From the NCBI GenBank assembly GCA_049642465.1, contig JBAROV010000161.1, positions 1 through 42,592 on the forward strand: 42,592 nt of DNA. Direction: 5' to 3'. The first letter of the stretch is position 1. The number at the start of each line of letters is the position of its first letter. Made by a program: the position numbers and the translations under genes. This document shows, piece by piece, positions 1 to 7,665 of this stretch. Below the pieces are notes generated by a model. It was not told where the DNA came from. It worked only from the letters and a program-made list of their open reading frames with translations, and ran no database searches. Source of the DNA: CAWDPQ01 sp049642465. GTDB taxonomy: Bacteria; Acidobacteriota; Vicinamibacteria; Vicinamibacterales; 2-12-FULL-66-21.

Positions 1-131
1 GTGCCAGGGTGCCAGAGTGCCAGGGTGCCAAAGTGCCAGGGTGCCAAAGTGCCAGGTGCCAAGGTGCAAAGTGCCAGGGTGCGGGTGTCAACAGCCGAGG
101 CGCACTCTGGCACCCTGGCCTGGCACCCTGA
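1..131. repeat. Array A: GTGCCAGGGTGCCA tandem words with inverted arm
   Basis: Positions 1-82 are a run of the word GTGCCAGGGTGCCA with small variants (GAGTGCCA, AAGTGCCA, GGTGCCAA). Positions 101-131 carry the same word in reverse complement. The 18 bases at 3-20 (GCCAGGGTGCCAGAGTGC) match 102-119 perfectly as an inverted repeat, so a hairpin with an 81-base loop is possible. The array is cut by the window edge, so its full length and left neighbour are unknown. It lies just upstream of the methyltransferase gene. An upstream open frame runs through it, but its translation is just the repeated word and is not a credible protein. Confidence 0.85.
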
Positions 132-159
132 GCCACGGAACTGTTGTAAAGTGCGCGTC

Positions 160-975
160 ATGAATCTTTCGCGCGTGGCTCAAGTAACCTTCGCCCTTTC
201 CTGCTTGATCGCGGTCCCGCTCGCACAAACTTCGGCACAGACGGCGACCAAGCCATACCAGCCCACGGTCGGCCAGCCCGGCAAGGACGTGGTCTGGGTG
301 CCATCACCGGAAGAAATGGTCGAGCGCGCGCTCGATCTTGCGGCGGTGACACCAAACGACTTTGTCATCGACTTGGGATCCGGCGACGGCCGCAACGTGA
401 TCTCGGCGGCCAAGCGCGGCGCGCGAGCGCTGGGCGTGGAGTACAACCCGGATCTCGTGCAGCTCTCCAGGGACAACGCGGCCAAGGCTGGCGTAGCCGA
501 CAGAGCGACGTTTGTCCAGGGGGACATGTTCGAAGCCGATATTTCCAAAGCCACGGTCATGGCGTTGTTCCTGTTGCCGGACAACCTGAGGAAATTGCGC
601 GACAAGCTTTTCAACCTGCGCCCCGGTACACGCATCGTGGCCAACACCTTCGGTATCGAAGGGTGGAATGCGGACGAAACCAAGCAATACGAAGACGGGT
701 GCTCGAGCTGGTGCACGATCATGCTCTGGATCGTGCCCGCAAAGGTGGCTGGCACCTGGAAGATGTCCTCGGGCGAGCTGACGCTGACGCAGGATTTTCA
801 AAACATCAGCGGCACACTGGGCACGACAGCCATCGAGAGCGGCCGTTTACGTGGAAACGAGATCAGCTTTACGGCTGGCGGTGTGTCGTATTCGGGCCGC
901 GTGACCGGTGACACCATCGAAGGCACATCTGGCGATCACAAGTGGACGGCAAGGCGCACGCCGCGTCTTCCTTGA
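160..975 (+). CDS. Exported class I SAM-dependent methyltransferase with C-terminal beta-rich domain
   Basis: This 271-residue protein has a Rossmann methyltransferase core. Motif I is VIDLGSGDGRN, followed by an acidic residue in GVEYNPD and the later segment VQGDMFEAD. The first 27 residues look like a Sec signal peptide (hydrophobic core FALSCLIAVPL, then AQTSAQ). ATG 160 was chosen because it begins this signal; the frame further upstream is repeat sequence. After the core, residues from about 200 form a second domain rich in short beta-like stretches (SGELTLTQ, GTLGTTAI, GRLRGNEISF), resembling small exported acidobacterial proteins. Methyltransferases of this core need cytosolic SAM, so a signal peptide is puzzling, although such predicted-exported members are seen in several phyla. 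The substrate is unknown. Confidence 0.8.
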   Translation: MNLSRVAQVTFALSCLIAVPLAQTSAQTATKPYQPTVGQPGKDVVWVPSPEEMVERALDLAAVTPNDFVIDLGSGDGRNVISAAKRGARALGVEYNPDLVQLSRDNAAKAGVADRATFVQGDMFEADISKATVMALFLLPDNLRKLRDKLFNLRPGTRIVANTFGIEGWNADETKQYEDGCSSWCTIMLWIVPAKVAGTWKMSSGELTLTQDFQNISGTLGTTAIESGRLRGNEISFTAGGVSYSGRVTGDTIEGTSGDHKWTARRTPRLP

Positions 976-993
976 GCAGGCCGATTGCAGGGA

Positions 994-2244
994 CTACGTT
1001 CGAGCGGCCATCACTTCGCGCTCGTAGCTCCTGATCCGTTCGAGCCACGCCCCACCTACCGGAGCACCGGCGCGCTCGCAATAGTGATCCCAGACGGCGC
1101 CAAAGGGCAGCGTCTTCGCCTCTTCGAGCATCGCGAGGCGAGCGGTGAAGTCTCCCGCCGATTCGAGCGCCCGCAGCCGTTCGACGGGCTCGAGCAACGC
1201 CTTCAGCAGCGCCTTGAGCATGTTGCGCGCGCCAATCGTCCAGGCGGCAACCCGGTTGATGCTCGCATCGAAGTAATCGAGGCCGATATGCGTGCGCTCG
1301 AGGTAATTGCCGCGCACGAGCTCCTGCGCGATCGCCTCGAGATCTTCGTTGAGGACGACGACATGATCGCTGTCCCAGCGGACGCCGCGGCTCACGTGCA
1401 GCAGGATTTCCGGCAAGAATGTCAGCACCGCGCTGATCTTGTCCGCAACGCTTTCGGTCGGATGGTAGTGCCCCGTATCGAGCGTCAGCAGCTTCCGACG
1501 TGACAGGGCGTAGCCGAAGTAGAACTCGTGGGACCCCACGGTATAGCTTTCGCAACCAATCCCGAACAGTTTCCCCTCCACCGAATCAATCGTGTGCGCG
1601 GGGTCGAGCTGCTCGTGAAACACGGCATCGAGCGATTCGACGAGCCGCGCTCGGGGGCCTGCCCGATCGATCGGCGTGTCCTTCATGCCATCAGGAATCC
1701 AGAAGTTGGTCACGCACGGCGAGCCCAAAGCGCGACCAATCGCCGCTCCGATTCGACGGCAGGCGACGCCGTGTTCCATCCAGAACTGTCGAATGCCCGG
1801 ATCGGTATGGGTCAGCGTGAAATTGTCCGAAGCCAGCGGGTGTGAAAAGAAGGTCGGATTGAAATCGAGCCCGATCCGGAGGGCCCGGGCCCAGTCAATC
1901 CATCGCGCGAAATGCCGGTCTTCGATTTCGTTCCGATCCACGCGAGTTCGACCAAACTCGCCGTACGATGCGTGAAGGTTGAAGCGGTGTCGGCCAGGGA
2001 TGCAGGCAAACGCCTGTTCGGCGTCCCGCCGCAGTTCATCGGGCGTGCGCGCTTTACCGGGATAATTTCCGGTCGCAGCCAGACCGCCGCCGAGACCGCC
2101 CTCCAACTCCTCGAACCCGCGGACATCGTCTCCTTGCCAGCAGTGGAGCGAGATCGATACGCCGGACAGTCGCCGGAGCGCCGCGTCGGCATCGACGCCG
2201 AGCGCGGCATATTGCTCGAGGGCGATGGAGTACGCGCCGCTCAT
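994..2244 (-). CDS. rhaA: L-rhamnose isomerase
   Basis: The 416-residue protein aligns from memory almost end to end with Escherichia coli RhaA (419 residues). It interconverts L-rhamnose and L-rhamnulose in the cytoplasm with a divalent metal. Diagnostic stretches are SLHCWQGDDV near the N-terminus, ATGNYPGKAR, GLDFNPTFFSHPLA, NFWIPDGMKD, the metal-site segments LDTGHYHPTE and RWDSDHVVV, and HIGLDYFDASINR near the C-terminus. The start lies three bases after the stop of the small upstream gene, so the two are probably cotranscribed. No rhamnulokinase, aldolase or rhamnose transporter is visible nearby, so the rest of the pathway must be encoded elsewhere. Confidence 0.95.
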   Translation of the reverse strand: MSGAYSIALEQYAALGVDADAALRRLSGVSISLHCWQGDDVRGFEELEGGLGGGLAATGNYPGKARTPDELRRDAEQAFACIPGRHRFNLHASYGEFGRTRVDRNEIEDRHFARWIDWARALRIGLDFNPTFFSHPLASDNFTLTHTDPGIRQFWMEHGVACRRIGAAIGRALGSPCVTNFWIPDGMKDTPIDRAGPRARLVESLDAVFHEQLDPAHTIDSVEGKLFGIGCESYTVGSHEFYFGYALSRRKLLTLDTGHYHPTESVADKISAVLTFLPEILLHVSRGVRWDSDHVVVLNEDLEAIAQELVRGNYLERTHIGLDYFDASINRVAAWTIGARNMLKALLKALLEPVERLRALESAGDFTARLAMLEEAKTLPFGAVWDHYCERAGAPVGGAWLERIRSYEREVMAART

Positions 2245-2247
2245 TCC

Positions 2248-2508
2248 CTATTCACCCGCAGGCGGAAGGCGCGCGGCGTGTTGGACCGCTTCCTCGACGA
2301 CGGCGCGAATCGCCGAATTGCTTTCGACGATGGCGTTTAAATCGGCCCGCAGGCGGCGTTTCACCTTCTCGCGCGATTCGTGGCTGCACGCGTCGCGGTA
2401 TTCGTCGATCAGACGCTGCGCGAGCGTCAGCGCGCGGAGCTGAGCCTCGCACTCCACCCGCAAGTCCCACATGTAGGCTGATAAGAGCGGCAGAATTTTC
2501 TCAGGCAT
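2248..2508 (-). CDS. Small helical protein of unknown function
   Basis: An 86-residue protein starting MPEKILPLL, made of long charged, probably alpha-helical segments (VECEAQLRALTLAQRLIDEY, SREKVKRRLRADLNAIV). I do not recognise a family. The frame extends further upstream, but that part overlaps the response regulator and reads as antisense arginine/serine-rich sequence, so ATG 2508 is preferred. It sits 10 bases after the response regulator and 3 bases before rhaA, in the same direction, which suggests a three-gene transcript. The tight spacing is the main reason to believe it is real. Confidence 0.6.
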   Translation of the reverse strand: MPEKILPLLSAYMWDLRVECEAQLRALTLAQRLIDEYRDACSHESREKVKRRLRADLNAIVESNSAIRAVVEEAVQHAARLPPAGE

Positions 2509-2518
2509 GAGCACGGCA

Positions 2519-3211
2519 TCAGCCGTTTGTGTCCGGAGCCGCTTCGAAGATCCACTCGAGGGCGCCGCCGCGTTCGAAGGGGGCCGCGCTGATATCGACG
2601 CGCACGCTGAACGGCTTGCGATCGCGCGGCCGGATGGTGGCGGATTCCTGGACGATCTGTCCTTCCAACGCACGACGCATATGAAGCGCGATCCGATCGC
2701 GGCCCGGCGCAAAGAACGCGAGAAGCGACCGATCGCGCATGCCACGCGCGCTCAAATTGAGCAGGCGTCCCGCGGCGGCGTTGGCCGAGACGATGAGGCC
2801 AGTGGCATCAGTGATCACCGATGGCGGCGGAGTGGTTGAGTTCGCGCGGGTCGGATCGAGAAACCTGGCGACGACGCTAACGAGACGCTCGGGCTCAACC
2901 GGGTCCAGTAGGTATTCGTCGGCGCCCGCCATGAACCCTTCTCGCCGAGCTTGAGAGCTGAGGTAGACCGTCGTGATCATCACAATCGGAATCTGACTGC
3001 TCACAGACTTGACGCGTTCGCATACGGTAAAGCCGTCACCGTCTGGCAGGGCGACGTCGAGCAGCACAAGGTTCGGAGGCGCTGACGACTGGCACACGGC
3101 AATCGCTTGCTCTGCGGTTTCCGCTTCACGAACCTCATAGCCGGCGCGCTCGAGGATTCGCGAGCGCAGAAACCGTGATGGTGCGAAGTCGTCGACGTTG
3201 AGAATGGGCAC
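2519..3211 (-). CDS. Response regulator: receiver domain plus PAS-like domain
   Basis: The 230-residue protein begins with a receiver domain. Acidic residues are in ILNVDDFAPS, the probable phospho-acceptor Asp is in NLVLLDVALPDGDGF, a conserved Thr is in IVMITTVYLS, and LLDPVEPERL is at the end. The usual Lys of the KP motif appears to be replaced by Asp (LLDPVEP), which may alter switching. The second half (SVITDATGLIVSANAAAGRLL) looks like a PAS sensory domain. There is no DNA-binding domain, so it probably works by protein contacts. GTG 3211 is chosen because GGGGAG lies just upstream and the residues before it are not protein-like. A longer frame from 3475 exists but overlaps the opposite promoter region. 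Confidence 0.75.
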   Translation of the reverse strand: MPILNVDDFAPSRFLRSRILERAGYEVREAETAEQAIAVCQSSAPPNLVLLDVALPDGDGFTVCERVKSVSSQIPIVMITTVYLSSQARREGFMAGADEYLLDPVEPERLVSVVARFLDPTRANSTTPPPSVITDATGLIVSANAAAGRLLNLSARGMRDRSLLAFFAPGRDRIALHMRRALEGQIVQESATIRPRDRKPFSVRVDISAAPFERGGALEWIFEAAPDTNG

Positions 3212-3383
3212 CCGCTCCCCACCCGGATTATCAGCCCAGGCTTGCCGCTGGTCAACGTTTACTGCGCAAACGGCCCGAATTTTGCTGTTTGTTCGATCAA
3301 TGCATCGCAGCGTTCCTGTTCGTGAAAGGCGGCGACACGACCGTATAGCCGCAAATGAGCCTTCACGCTCCCACCTCGAATCC

Positions 3384-3557
3384 ATGATTACGGGCACCTT
3401 CGGCGAAATGCCGGGGCTCAGGCTGCACCTCGAGCAGGCCACCCGCCTTTTCGGGATCCAACGCCGCACGTGCAAGGTCGTGTTGGAAGATCTCGTCCGG
3501 GCCGGACGCCTTCGTCGCTCGAGCGACGGTCAGTATTGTTTGCCTTACGAGACATAG
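3384..3557 (+). CDS. Very small helix-turn-helix-like protein
   Basis: A 57-residue protein starting MITGTFGEMPGLRL. The pattern MPGLRL, then EQATRLFGIQ, then LEDLVRAGRLRRSSDGQY resembles a short winged-helix family found widely in Acidobacteria, in which a helix-turn-helix is followed by a small wing. It would be expected to bind DNA or act as an accessory regulator, but this is inferred from the pattern only. The upstream part of the same frame is arginine-rich and implausible, so ATG 3384 is chosen. It is followed after 12 bases by the basic small protein gene, suggesting cotranscription. Confidence 0.6.
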   Translation: MITGTFGEMPGLRLHLEQATRLFGIQRRTCKVVLEDLVRAGRLRRSSDGQYCLPYET

Positions 3558-3569
3558 AAAGGAATTCCG

Positions 3570-3755
3570 ATGGCGAAACGCAGCAGCGCACGACGAGAGC
3601 TGATCGATACGGGTCGAAACAAGATGTTTGCGAAGCGCGACGCTCGCGGTCAGTTCCGGGAAATGGATGACGTCGGTCGTTCGCTTGGTTCGGACCGGCG
3701 CACGGCAGCAAAGACGAAGAGCCGTCGAGGCTACGGGGACAAAGGCGACCGATGA
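3570..3755 (+). CDS. Small basic protein, conserved hypothetical
   Basis: A 61-residue, highly basic protein. It matches a recognisable small family with the pattern ARRELIDTG, then AKRDARGQFRE, then DDVGRSLGSDRR and a Gly/Asp/Arg tail. The function of that family is not known to me; the charge suggests nucleic acid binding or stress-related packaging. The AAAGGA ribosome-binding site lies about eight bases before ATG 3570. Its TGA stop overlaps the ATG of the next gene (ATGA), which indicates translational coupling. Confidence 0.7.
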   Translation: MAKRSSARRELIDTGRNKMFAKRDARGQFREMDDVGRSLGSDRRTAAKTKSRRGYGDKGDR

Positions 3756-4429
3756 CGCGGCGCGTACGACACCTGGACCGTAGCAAGCTCGGTCGGCGGC
3801 GATCCCGCGTGGATGGAATTGTCAGGGAGATGACCCACCTGCCGACCGACACTCTTCACAGCCATCACCACGCGGTCCAGTTCTACGGGACGGATCAGAG
3901 TCTGTGCACGACGGTCGCTGGTTTTCTTGCAGAGGGTCTGGTCGCCGGACAACCAGCGATCGTGATTGCTACCACCCCGCACACAGACGCCATCGTCGAG
4001 GAGTTGGGACACCGCCTCATCGACTGTGAGAAAGCGGTTCGCACGGGAGACCTCATCCTGCTCGACACGGATGCGACGCTCGATCTCTTCATGATCGACC
4101 AGGAGCCGGACGAAGCGCTGTTCGACGAAAACATCGGACAGCTCATCAACCAGGCACTCAATGGCCGTCAGCGAACCGCGGTCCGCGCCTACGGCGAAAT
4201 GGTGGACGTGCTGTGGAGGCAGGGACGATCGGAACCGGCGATCAAGCTGGAAATCCTGTGGAACAAGCTCGCCGCGAAGTACGACTTTGCCTTACTCTGC
4301 GGCTACTCGATGGGCAGCTTCTACAAGCAGAGCAAGCAGCTCCACCGGGTGATCGCGCAGCATACGCAAGTCGTCGCAGATAAGTCCAAGGTGGTGCCGT
4401 TTCCTCCCCGGCCCGTTCGCATCGCCTGA
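3752..4429 (+). CDS. MEDS-domain sensor protein
   Basis: The 225-residue protein resembles the MEDS (DcmR-type sensory) domain. It has HHAVQFYGTDQSLCTTVAGF near the N-terminus, AEGLVAGQPAIVIAT, the middle DLILLDTDATLDLFM, and AYGEMVDVLWRQGR followed by EILWNKLAAKYDFALLCGYS. The family binds small ligands or partners in signalling cascades and often sits beside histidine kinases and response regulators. A receiver protein is encoded just downstream. ATG 3752 overlaps the previous stop as ATGA. ATG 3830 is an alternative that would remove 26 basic residues, but the purine-rich stretch there touches the codon. No catalytic domain is present. Confidence 0.75.
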   Translation: MTRRVRHLDRSKLGRRRSRVDGIVREMTHLPTDTLHSHHHAVQFYGTDQSLCTTVAGFLAEGLVAGQPAIVIATTPHTDAIVEELGHRLIDCEKAVRTGDLILLDTDATLDLFMIDQEPDEALFDENIGQLINQALNGRQRTAVRAYGEMVDVLWRQGRSEPAIKLEILWNKLAAKYDFALLCGYSMGSFYKQSKQLHRVIAQHTQVVADKSKVVPFPPRPVRIA

Positions 4430-4526
4430 GTCTCTTCCAAGCCCAGCCATCAATCTGCGGCCACCGACAACGGTCTCGGGAACGGCTCTGCTTTAATGAC
4501 GGACAAAACTCCATTATTGTGTGGGC

Positions 4527-4898
4527 ATGCCCACCGGGCAGACTGTGCTCGTCGTCGAAGACGACGAGCATCTGCGGCAACTCTATCGGACCGCCCTGAC
4601 CATGTCGGGGTATCAAGTGCGCGAGGCGCGAAGCGGTTTCGAAGCGCTTCGCATGCTTGACTCTTCGCCCGTGGACATCGTGGTACTCGATCTGATGCTG
4701 CCGGGTGTGGATGGCTTCATGGTCCGCGACGAACTGGCGGCGCAACCCGATATGCGGTCGATCCCGATTGTGATAGTCACGGGCGCGCGGGGCGACCTCG
4801 ATTACCTGGATGTTCCCTGCCTGCTGAGAAAGCCGATTACGGCCGATCAACTCATTCATGCCGTCCGCCGCTGCCTCGCGTCGGCCGCCCCCGCGTAG
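4527..4898 (+). CDS. Receiver-only response regulator
   Basis: A 123-residue CheY-like protein. It has VLVVEDDEHLRQLY with the acidic pair, phospho-acceptor Asp in DIVVLDLMLPGVDGF, Thr in IVIVTGARGD and Lys-Pro in LLRKPITADQL. With no output domain it must act through a partner, perhaps the MEDS protein upstream or a kinase elsewhere. ATG 4527 is preferred; a GTG two codons earlier is also possible. The TAG stop is separated by one base from repeat array B. The 97 bases between it and the MEDS gene contain no other gene. Confidence 0.85.
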   Translation: MPTGQTVLVVEDDEHLRQLYRTALTMSGYQVREARSGFEALRMLDSSPVDIVVLDLMLPGVDGFMVRDELAAQPDMRSIPIVIVTGARGDLDYLDVPCLLRKPITADQLIHAVRRCLASAAPA

Positions 4899-4899
4899 C

Positions 4900-4933
4900 G
4901 GGGTCAGACGCGGGTCAGACCGGGGTCAGCCCC
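4900..4933 (+). repeat. Array B, left copy: GGGGTCAGAC words
   Basis: Three adjacent copies of the word GGGGTCAGAC (with a CGGGTCAGAC variant) fill the gap between two convergent genes, starting one base after a TAG stop and ending five bases before the opposite stop. The last copy ends GGGGTCAGCCCC and could pair with itself weakly. The same word occurs in the opposite orientation at 11028-11050, also between convergent genes. It may act as a transcription end signal, but no T-run follows. Confidence 0.75.
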
Positions 4934-4938
4934 TTCAC

Positions 4939-7647
4939 TCACTGCGGTCCGCCGCCGCGTCCCAGCCCTGCGAGGGTGCGCAGTTCATCGTTCGTCCAGG
5001 GACGCGTGCGGTCGACGGTGAGTGCGCGTACTGACTTGACCGTCGCCGGGTCGACCGGCGTCCCGTCCTGGCCCCACTCGCGCCTGACGTAGGTCAACAC
5101 GCTTGCGATCTGTTCGTCGGTGATCGCAGACCCGATCGGCGGCATCAGGCCGATTGGTCCTTCTTTTCCGTTGAGCAGAATTCTCGTGGGGATTTCGGGA
5201 GCGGCGAGCGCCAGTTCCGATCCAACGAGACTGGGCGCGAGGCGTTCCTGTCCGCGACCATCCGGTTGGTGGCACGCCTGGCAAATGTTTCGGTAGATCT
5301 CGTGTCCTCGGTCGAACCGCTGTTGCTCTTCGGCTGACAACGGCGGGAGCGAGGCTGCATCACCGGGCTTGCCCGGCCACGACACACGGGCCAGCACGTT
5401 CGCCGCCCGGCTGCCAAGGTCGTCGTTTCGTGAGGCCAGTCGGGTCAAACCGGAGGGTTCCTGATTCAGTCGCACGTTCGGACCGGCACCGCGGCCACGT
5501 CCACGCTGTCCGGCTGTTTGCGGTCGAGGAAATGCGTAAGCGCCGCCCGGCCCCGCACGCCCACCGGGACAGGTCGGACACGGGAGTGCGACGTTTGTGG
5601 GCGGCACTCCCCGTCTGCCCGTGGTGGCGCCGGGCATGGGCGCGCCGAGCAACGCGATTTCAGCTCCGCGCAGCAACGCGGAGCGTCCACCGGCCGGGCG
5701 GGTTTCCTCGGCGACGGACGCGAACAACTTCTGGATCGCCGCATCTTGTCCACTCCGCACGATGGTGGCGGCAAGCATCGCGATCGAAGCGCCGAGTACC
5801 TCGGCATTGGCCTGCGGAGACTCGGAGTCGGCGAGCAGTTTGTCGAGAACCGCTGGCTCCGTCCCGCGAATGCCGCTCAGCACCGCATCAACCGTCACCG
5901 GGTCGTTACCGTGTCGCGCCAGCACCGAGGCGGCCGTCGCTTCGCGCACGCCCGCGGGGAGAACGCCAATCGATGCGGCAAGCTGCTGGTGGACGACCCA
6001 GTCCGGGTCGTCCAGACGTCTGGTGATGGCCACGTGTAGCGGACTACTCGCCTCGGTCGCCCAACGCTCAGCGATACGAATTGCCGCAGCGCGGACGTAT
6101 CGCGACTGATCCTCCATCGCTCGAACCGCGACCGATGGTTCAATCACATCGAGGCCATCGAGGATCCACAGCGCGCGCAGCCGGATCCGCCAATCGTCTG
6201 CACTCTCGACGAGCTTCGTCAAAGCCGGCGCGACGGACTTGTCGCCGCGCTCGACCAGCAGGCGCTGCGCCGTGTCGCGCCACCAGCCGTTCGGGTGCGA
6301 TAACGCCCGCAGCAGGTCCGAGGGCGACGCCTTGGCCAGCGTGGAGGTAGTATCGCGCCGAGTGGTCTCGTGAACGACACGATAGATCCGACCGTAGCCA
6401 GTAGGTCCCTCGAGTTTGCGCTCGAAAATCTGGTCGCGCAGATAGAGGGTGATCGAGATGCGGTGCTCGATGATGCCGCGATACATGTCCGCGATGTAGA
6501 GCGTGCCGTCCGGCGCGTTGGACAGGTACACCGGACGGAAACGCTCGTCGGTTGACGCAAGGAATTCACCGCGTTCGTATGCTTTGCGAGCATCGACTTT
6601 CGTGCCTCGATCGTCGAGGACGATCCGGCCGACGAGGTTGGCGGCAGGTTCGGCCACGAACATGTTTCCGTAGAGTTCCGCTGGCAGTCGGTCGCCGCGA
6701 TACACCAGCGGCGCGCAGACGGATGTAAACCGAGCGAGCGTGCCGTCTTCGCGATCGATACCAGTCTGATAGGCCCGGTTCGTCCCGGGATTCGGGCGCA
6801 CTGGCCAAACCGTCAGCAGCTGGTCGTTGTCGTTGGCCAGACGTTCGTAGCTTCCCCGCGTGCGCACCAGGTTGGGATTTCGGGCGAAGTAGAACGTCGG
6901 AACCAGATCCACATGGACGGGTGATTCGTTGGTATTCCGATAAATCCTGCCCGCATCGTCATGCGTGACGCCCCACTCGCCGCGCTGGAGTGTCTTCTCG
7001 AGTTCGAAGACGCCGTTCTTGAGGCGGAGATGTATGTCGGCCTGCCCGGCGGTATACATCCGGTTGTCCAACGACCAGTCGAAGCCGTTGGCGTTGTTTT
7101 GTGGATCTGTTTCTCTCCGACCGTAGCGATCCGTGACGAGCTCTTTCGTGTCCATCCGAAGGTCGCCATTCGTGTCCCGCATCAGCCACACGTTCGGCGG
7201 TTCGGCAACCAGCACTCCATGGTCCAGCACTTTTATCGATCGTGCGAGGACGAGACCGTCGGCAAAGATTGTCCGCTTGTCCATCCGACCATCACCATTG
7301 ACGTCCTCGAGCACGACGACCCGGCCAATCGGGTCGTACTCATTGGAACCCGTGATGTTCGCCATGAATCCCGGCATCTCGACCGCCCACAGTCGTCCGT
7401 TGAGATCCCAGTCGATCGCGACCGGCTCTTGAATCAGCGGCTCGGCAGCGACTAACTCGACGCGATAGCCCGGGGGCATATAGAAGGTCTTGAGCGCGTC
7501 TTCGGGTGAAAGGGGTGGCGATTCCGGTCCAATCTTCTGCACTCCGGGCGGCCACGGGCGATTGATCGGCGAACTTTGGGAGCCGTAACCAGCGACGCCG
7601 GCCGTGGCAATCAAGATGGCGACAAATCGAATGGTTCTTGAACCCAT
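4939..7647 (-). CDS. PVC-type membrane-bound dehydrogenase with HEAT repeats and cytochrome c domain
   Basis: A 902-residue exported protein. After a signal peptide (IRFVAILIATAGVAGYGS) comes a beta-propeller of the PVC-type dehydrogenase family (MPPGYRVELVAAEPLIQEPVA, then VEMPGFM and the propeller segment NMFVAEPAANLVGRI). Next are alpha-helical HEAT-like repeats (ALWILDGLDVIEPSVAVRAM onwards). A Gly/Arg/Pro-rich insertion follows at roughly residues 665-730, and then a cytochrome c domain. Haem attachment is CQACH at residue 789, with a likely distal Met in GLMPPIGS. It probably oxidises a sugar or alcohol in the periplasm and passes electrons on through haem; the substrate is unknown. ATG 7647 is chosen because it opens the signal peptide. 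It is divergent from the next gene with only 18 bases between the starts. Confidence 0.85.
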   Translation of the reverse strand: MGSRTIRFVAILIATAGVAGYGSQSSPINRPWPPGVQKIGPESPPLSPEDALKTFYMPPGYRVELVAAEPLIQEPVAIDWDLNGRLWAVEMPGFMANITGSNEYDPIGRVVVLEDVNGDGRMDKRTIFADGLVLARSIKVLDHGVLVAEPPNVWLMRDTNGDLRMDTKELVTDRYGRRETDPQNNANGFDWSLDNRMYTAGQADIHLRLKNGVFELEKTLQRGEWGVTHDDAGRIYRNTNESPVHVDLVPTFYFARNPNLVRTRGSYERLANDNDQLLTVWPVRPNPGTNRAYQTGIDREDGTLARFTSVCAPLVYRGDRLPAELYGNMFVAEPAANLVGRIVLDDRGTKVDARKAYERGEFLASTDERFRPVYLSNAPDGTLYIADMYRGIIEHRISITLYLRDQIFERKLEGPTGYGRIYRVVHETTRRDTTSTLAKASPSDLLRALSHPNGWWRDTAQRLLVERGDKSVAPALTKLVESADDWRIRLRALWILDGLDVIEPSVAVRAMEDQSRYVRAAAIRIAERWATEASSPLHVAITRRLDDPDWVVHQQLAASIGVLPAGVREATAASVLARHGNDPVTVDAVLSGIRGTEPAVLDKLLADSESPQANAEVLGASIAMLAATIVRSGQDAAIQKLFASVAEETRPAGGRSALLRGAEIALLGAPMPGATTGRRGVPPTNVALPCPTCPGGRAGPGGAYAFPRPQTAGQRGRGRGAGPNVRLNQEPSGLTRLASRNDDLGSRAANVLARVSWPGKPGDAASLPPLSAEEQQRFDRGHEIYRNICQACHQPDGRGQERLAPSLVGSELALAAPEIPTRILLNGKEGPIGLMPPIGSAITDEQIASVLTYVRREWGQDGTPVDPATVKSVRALTVDRTRPWTNDELRTLAGLGRGGGPQ

Positions 7648-7665
7648 GTTGCACAATACTCTCGC

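Noticed and set aside
1..159. Coding region extending into array A
   Set aside because: The frame there encodes only a repeated peptide; the real start has a signal peptide at 160.
3212..3475. N-terminal extension of the response regulator
   Set aside because: Residues are Arg/Ser-rich without domain features, and a ribosome-binding site fits GTG 3211.
4900..4933. Rho-independent terminator at array B
   Set aside because: No T-run follows and the self-pairing is weak; kept as a repeat.
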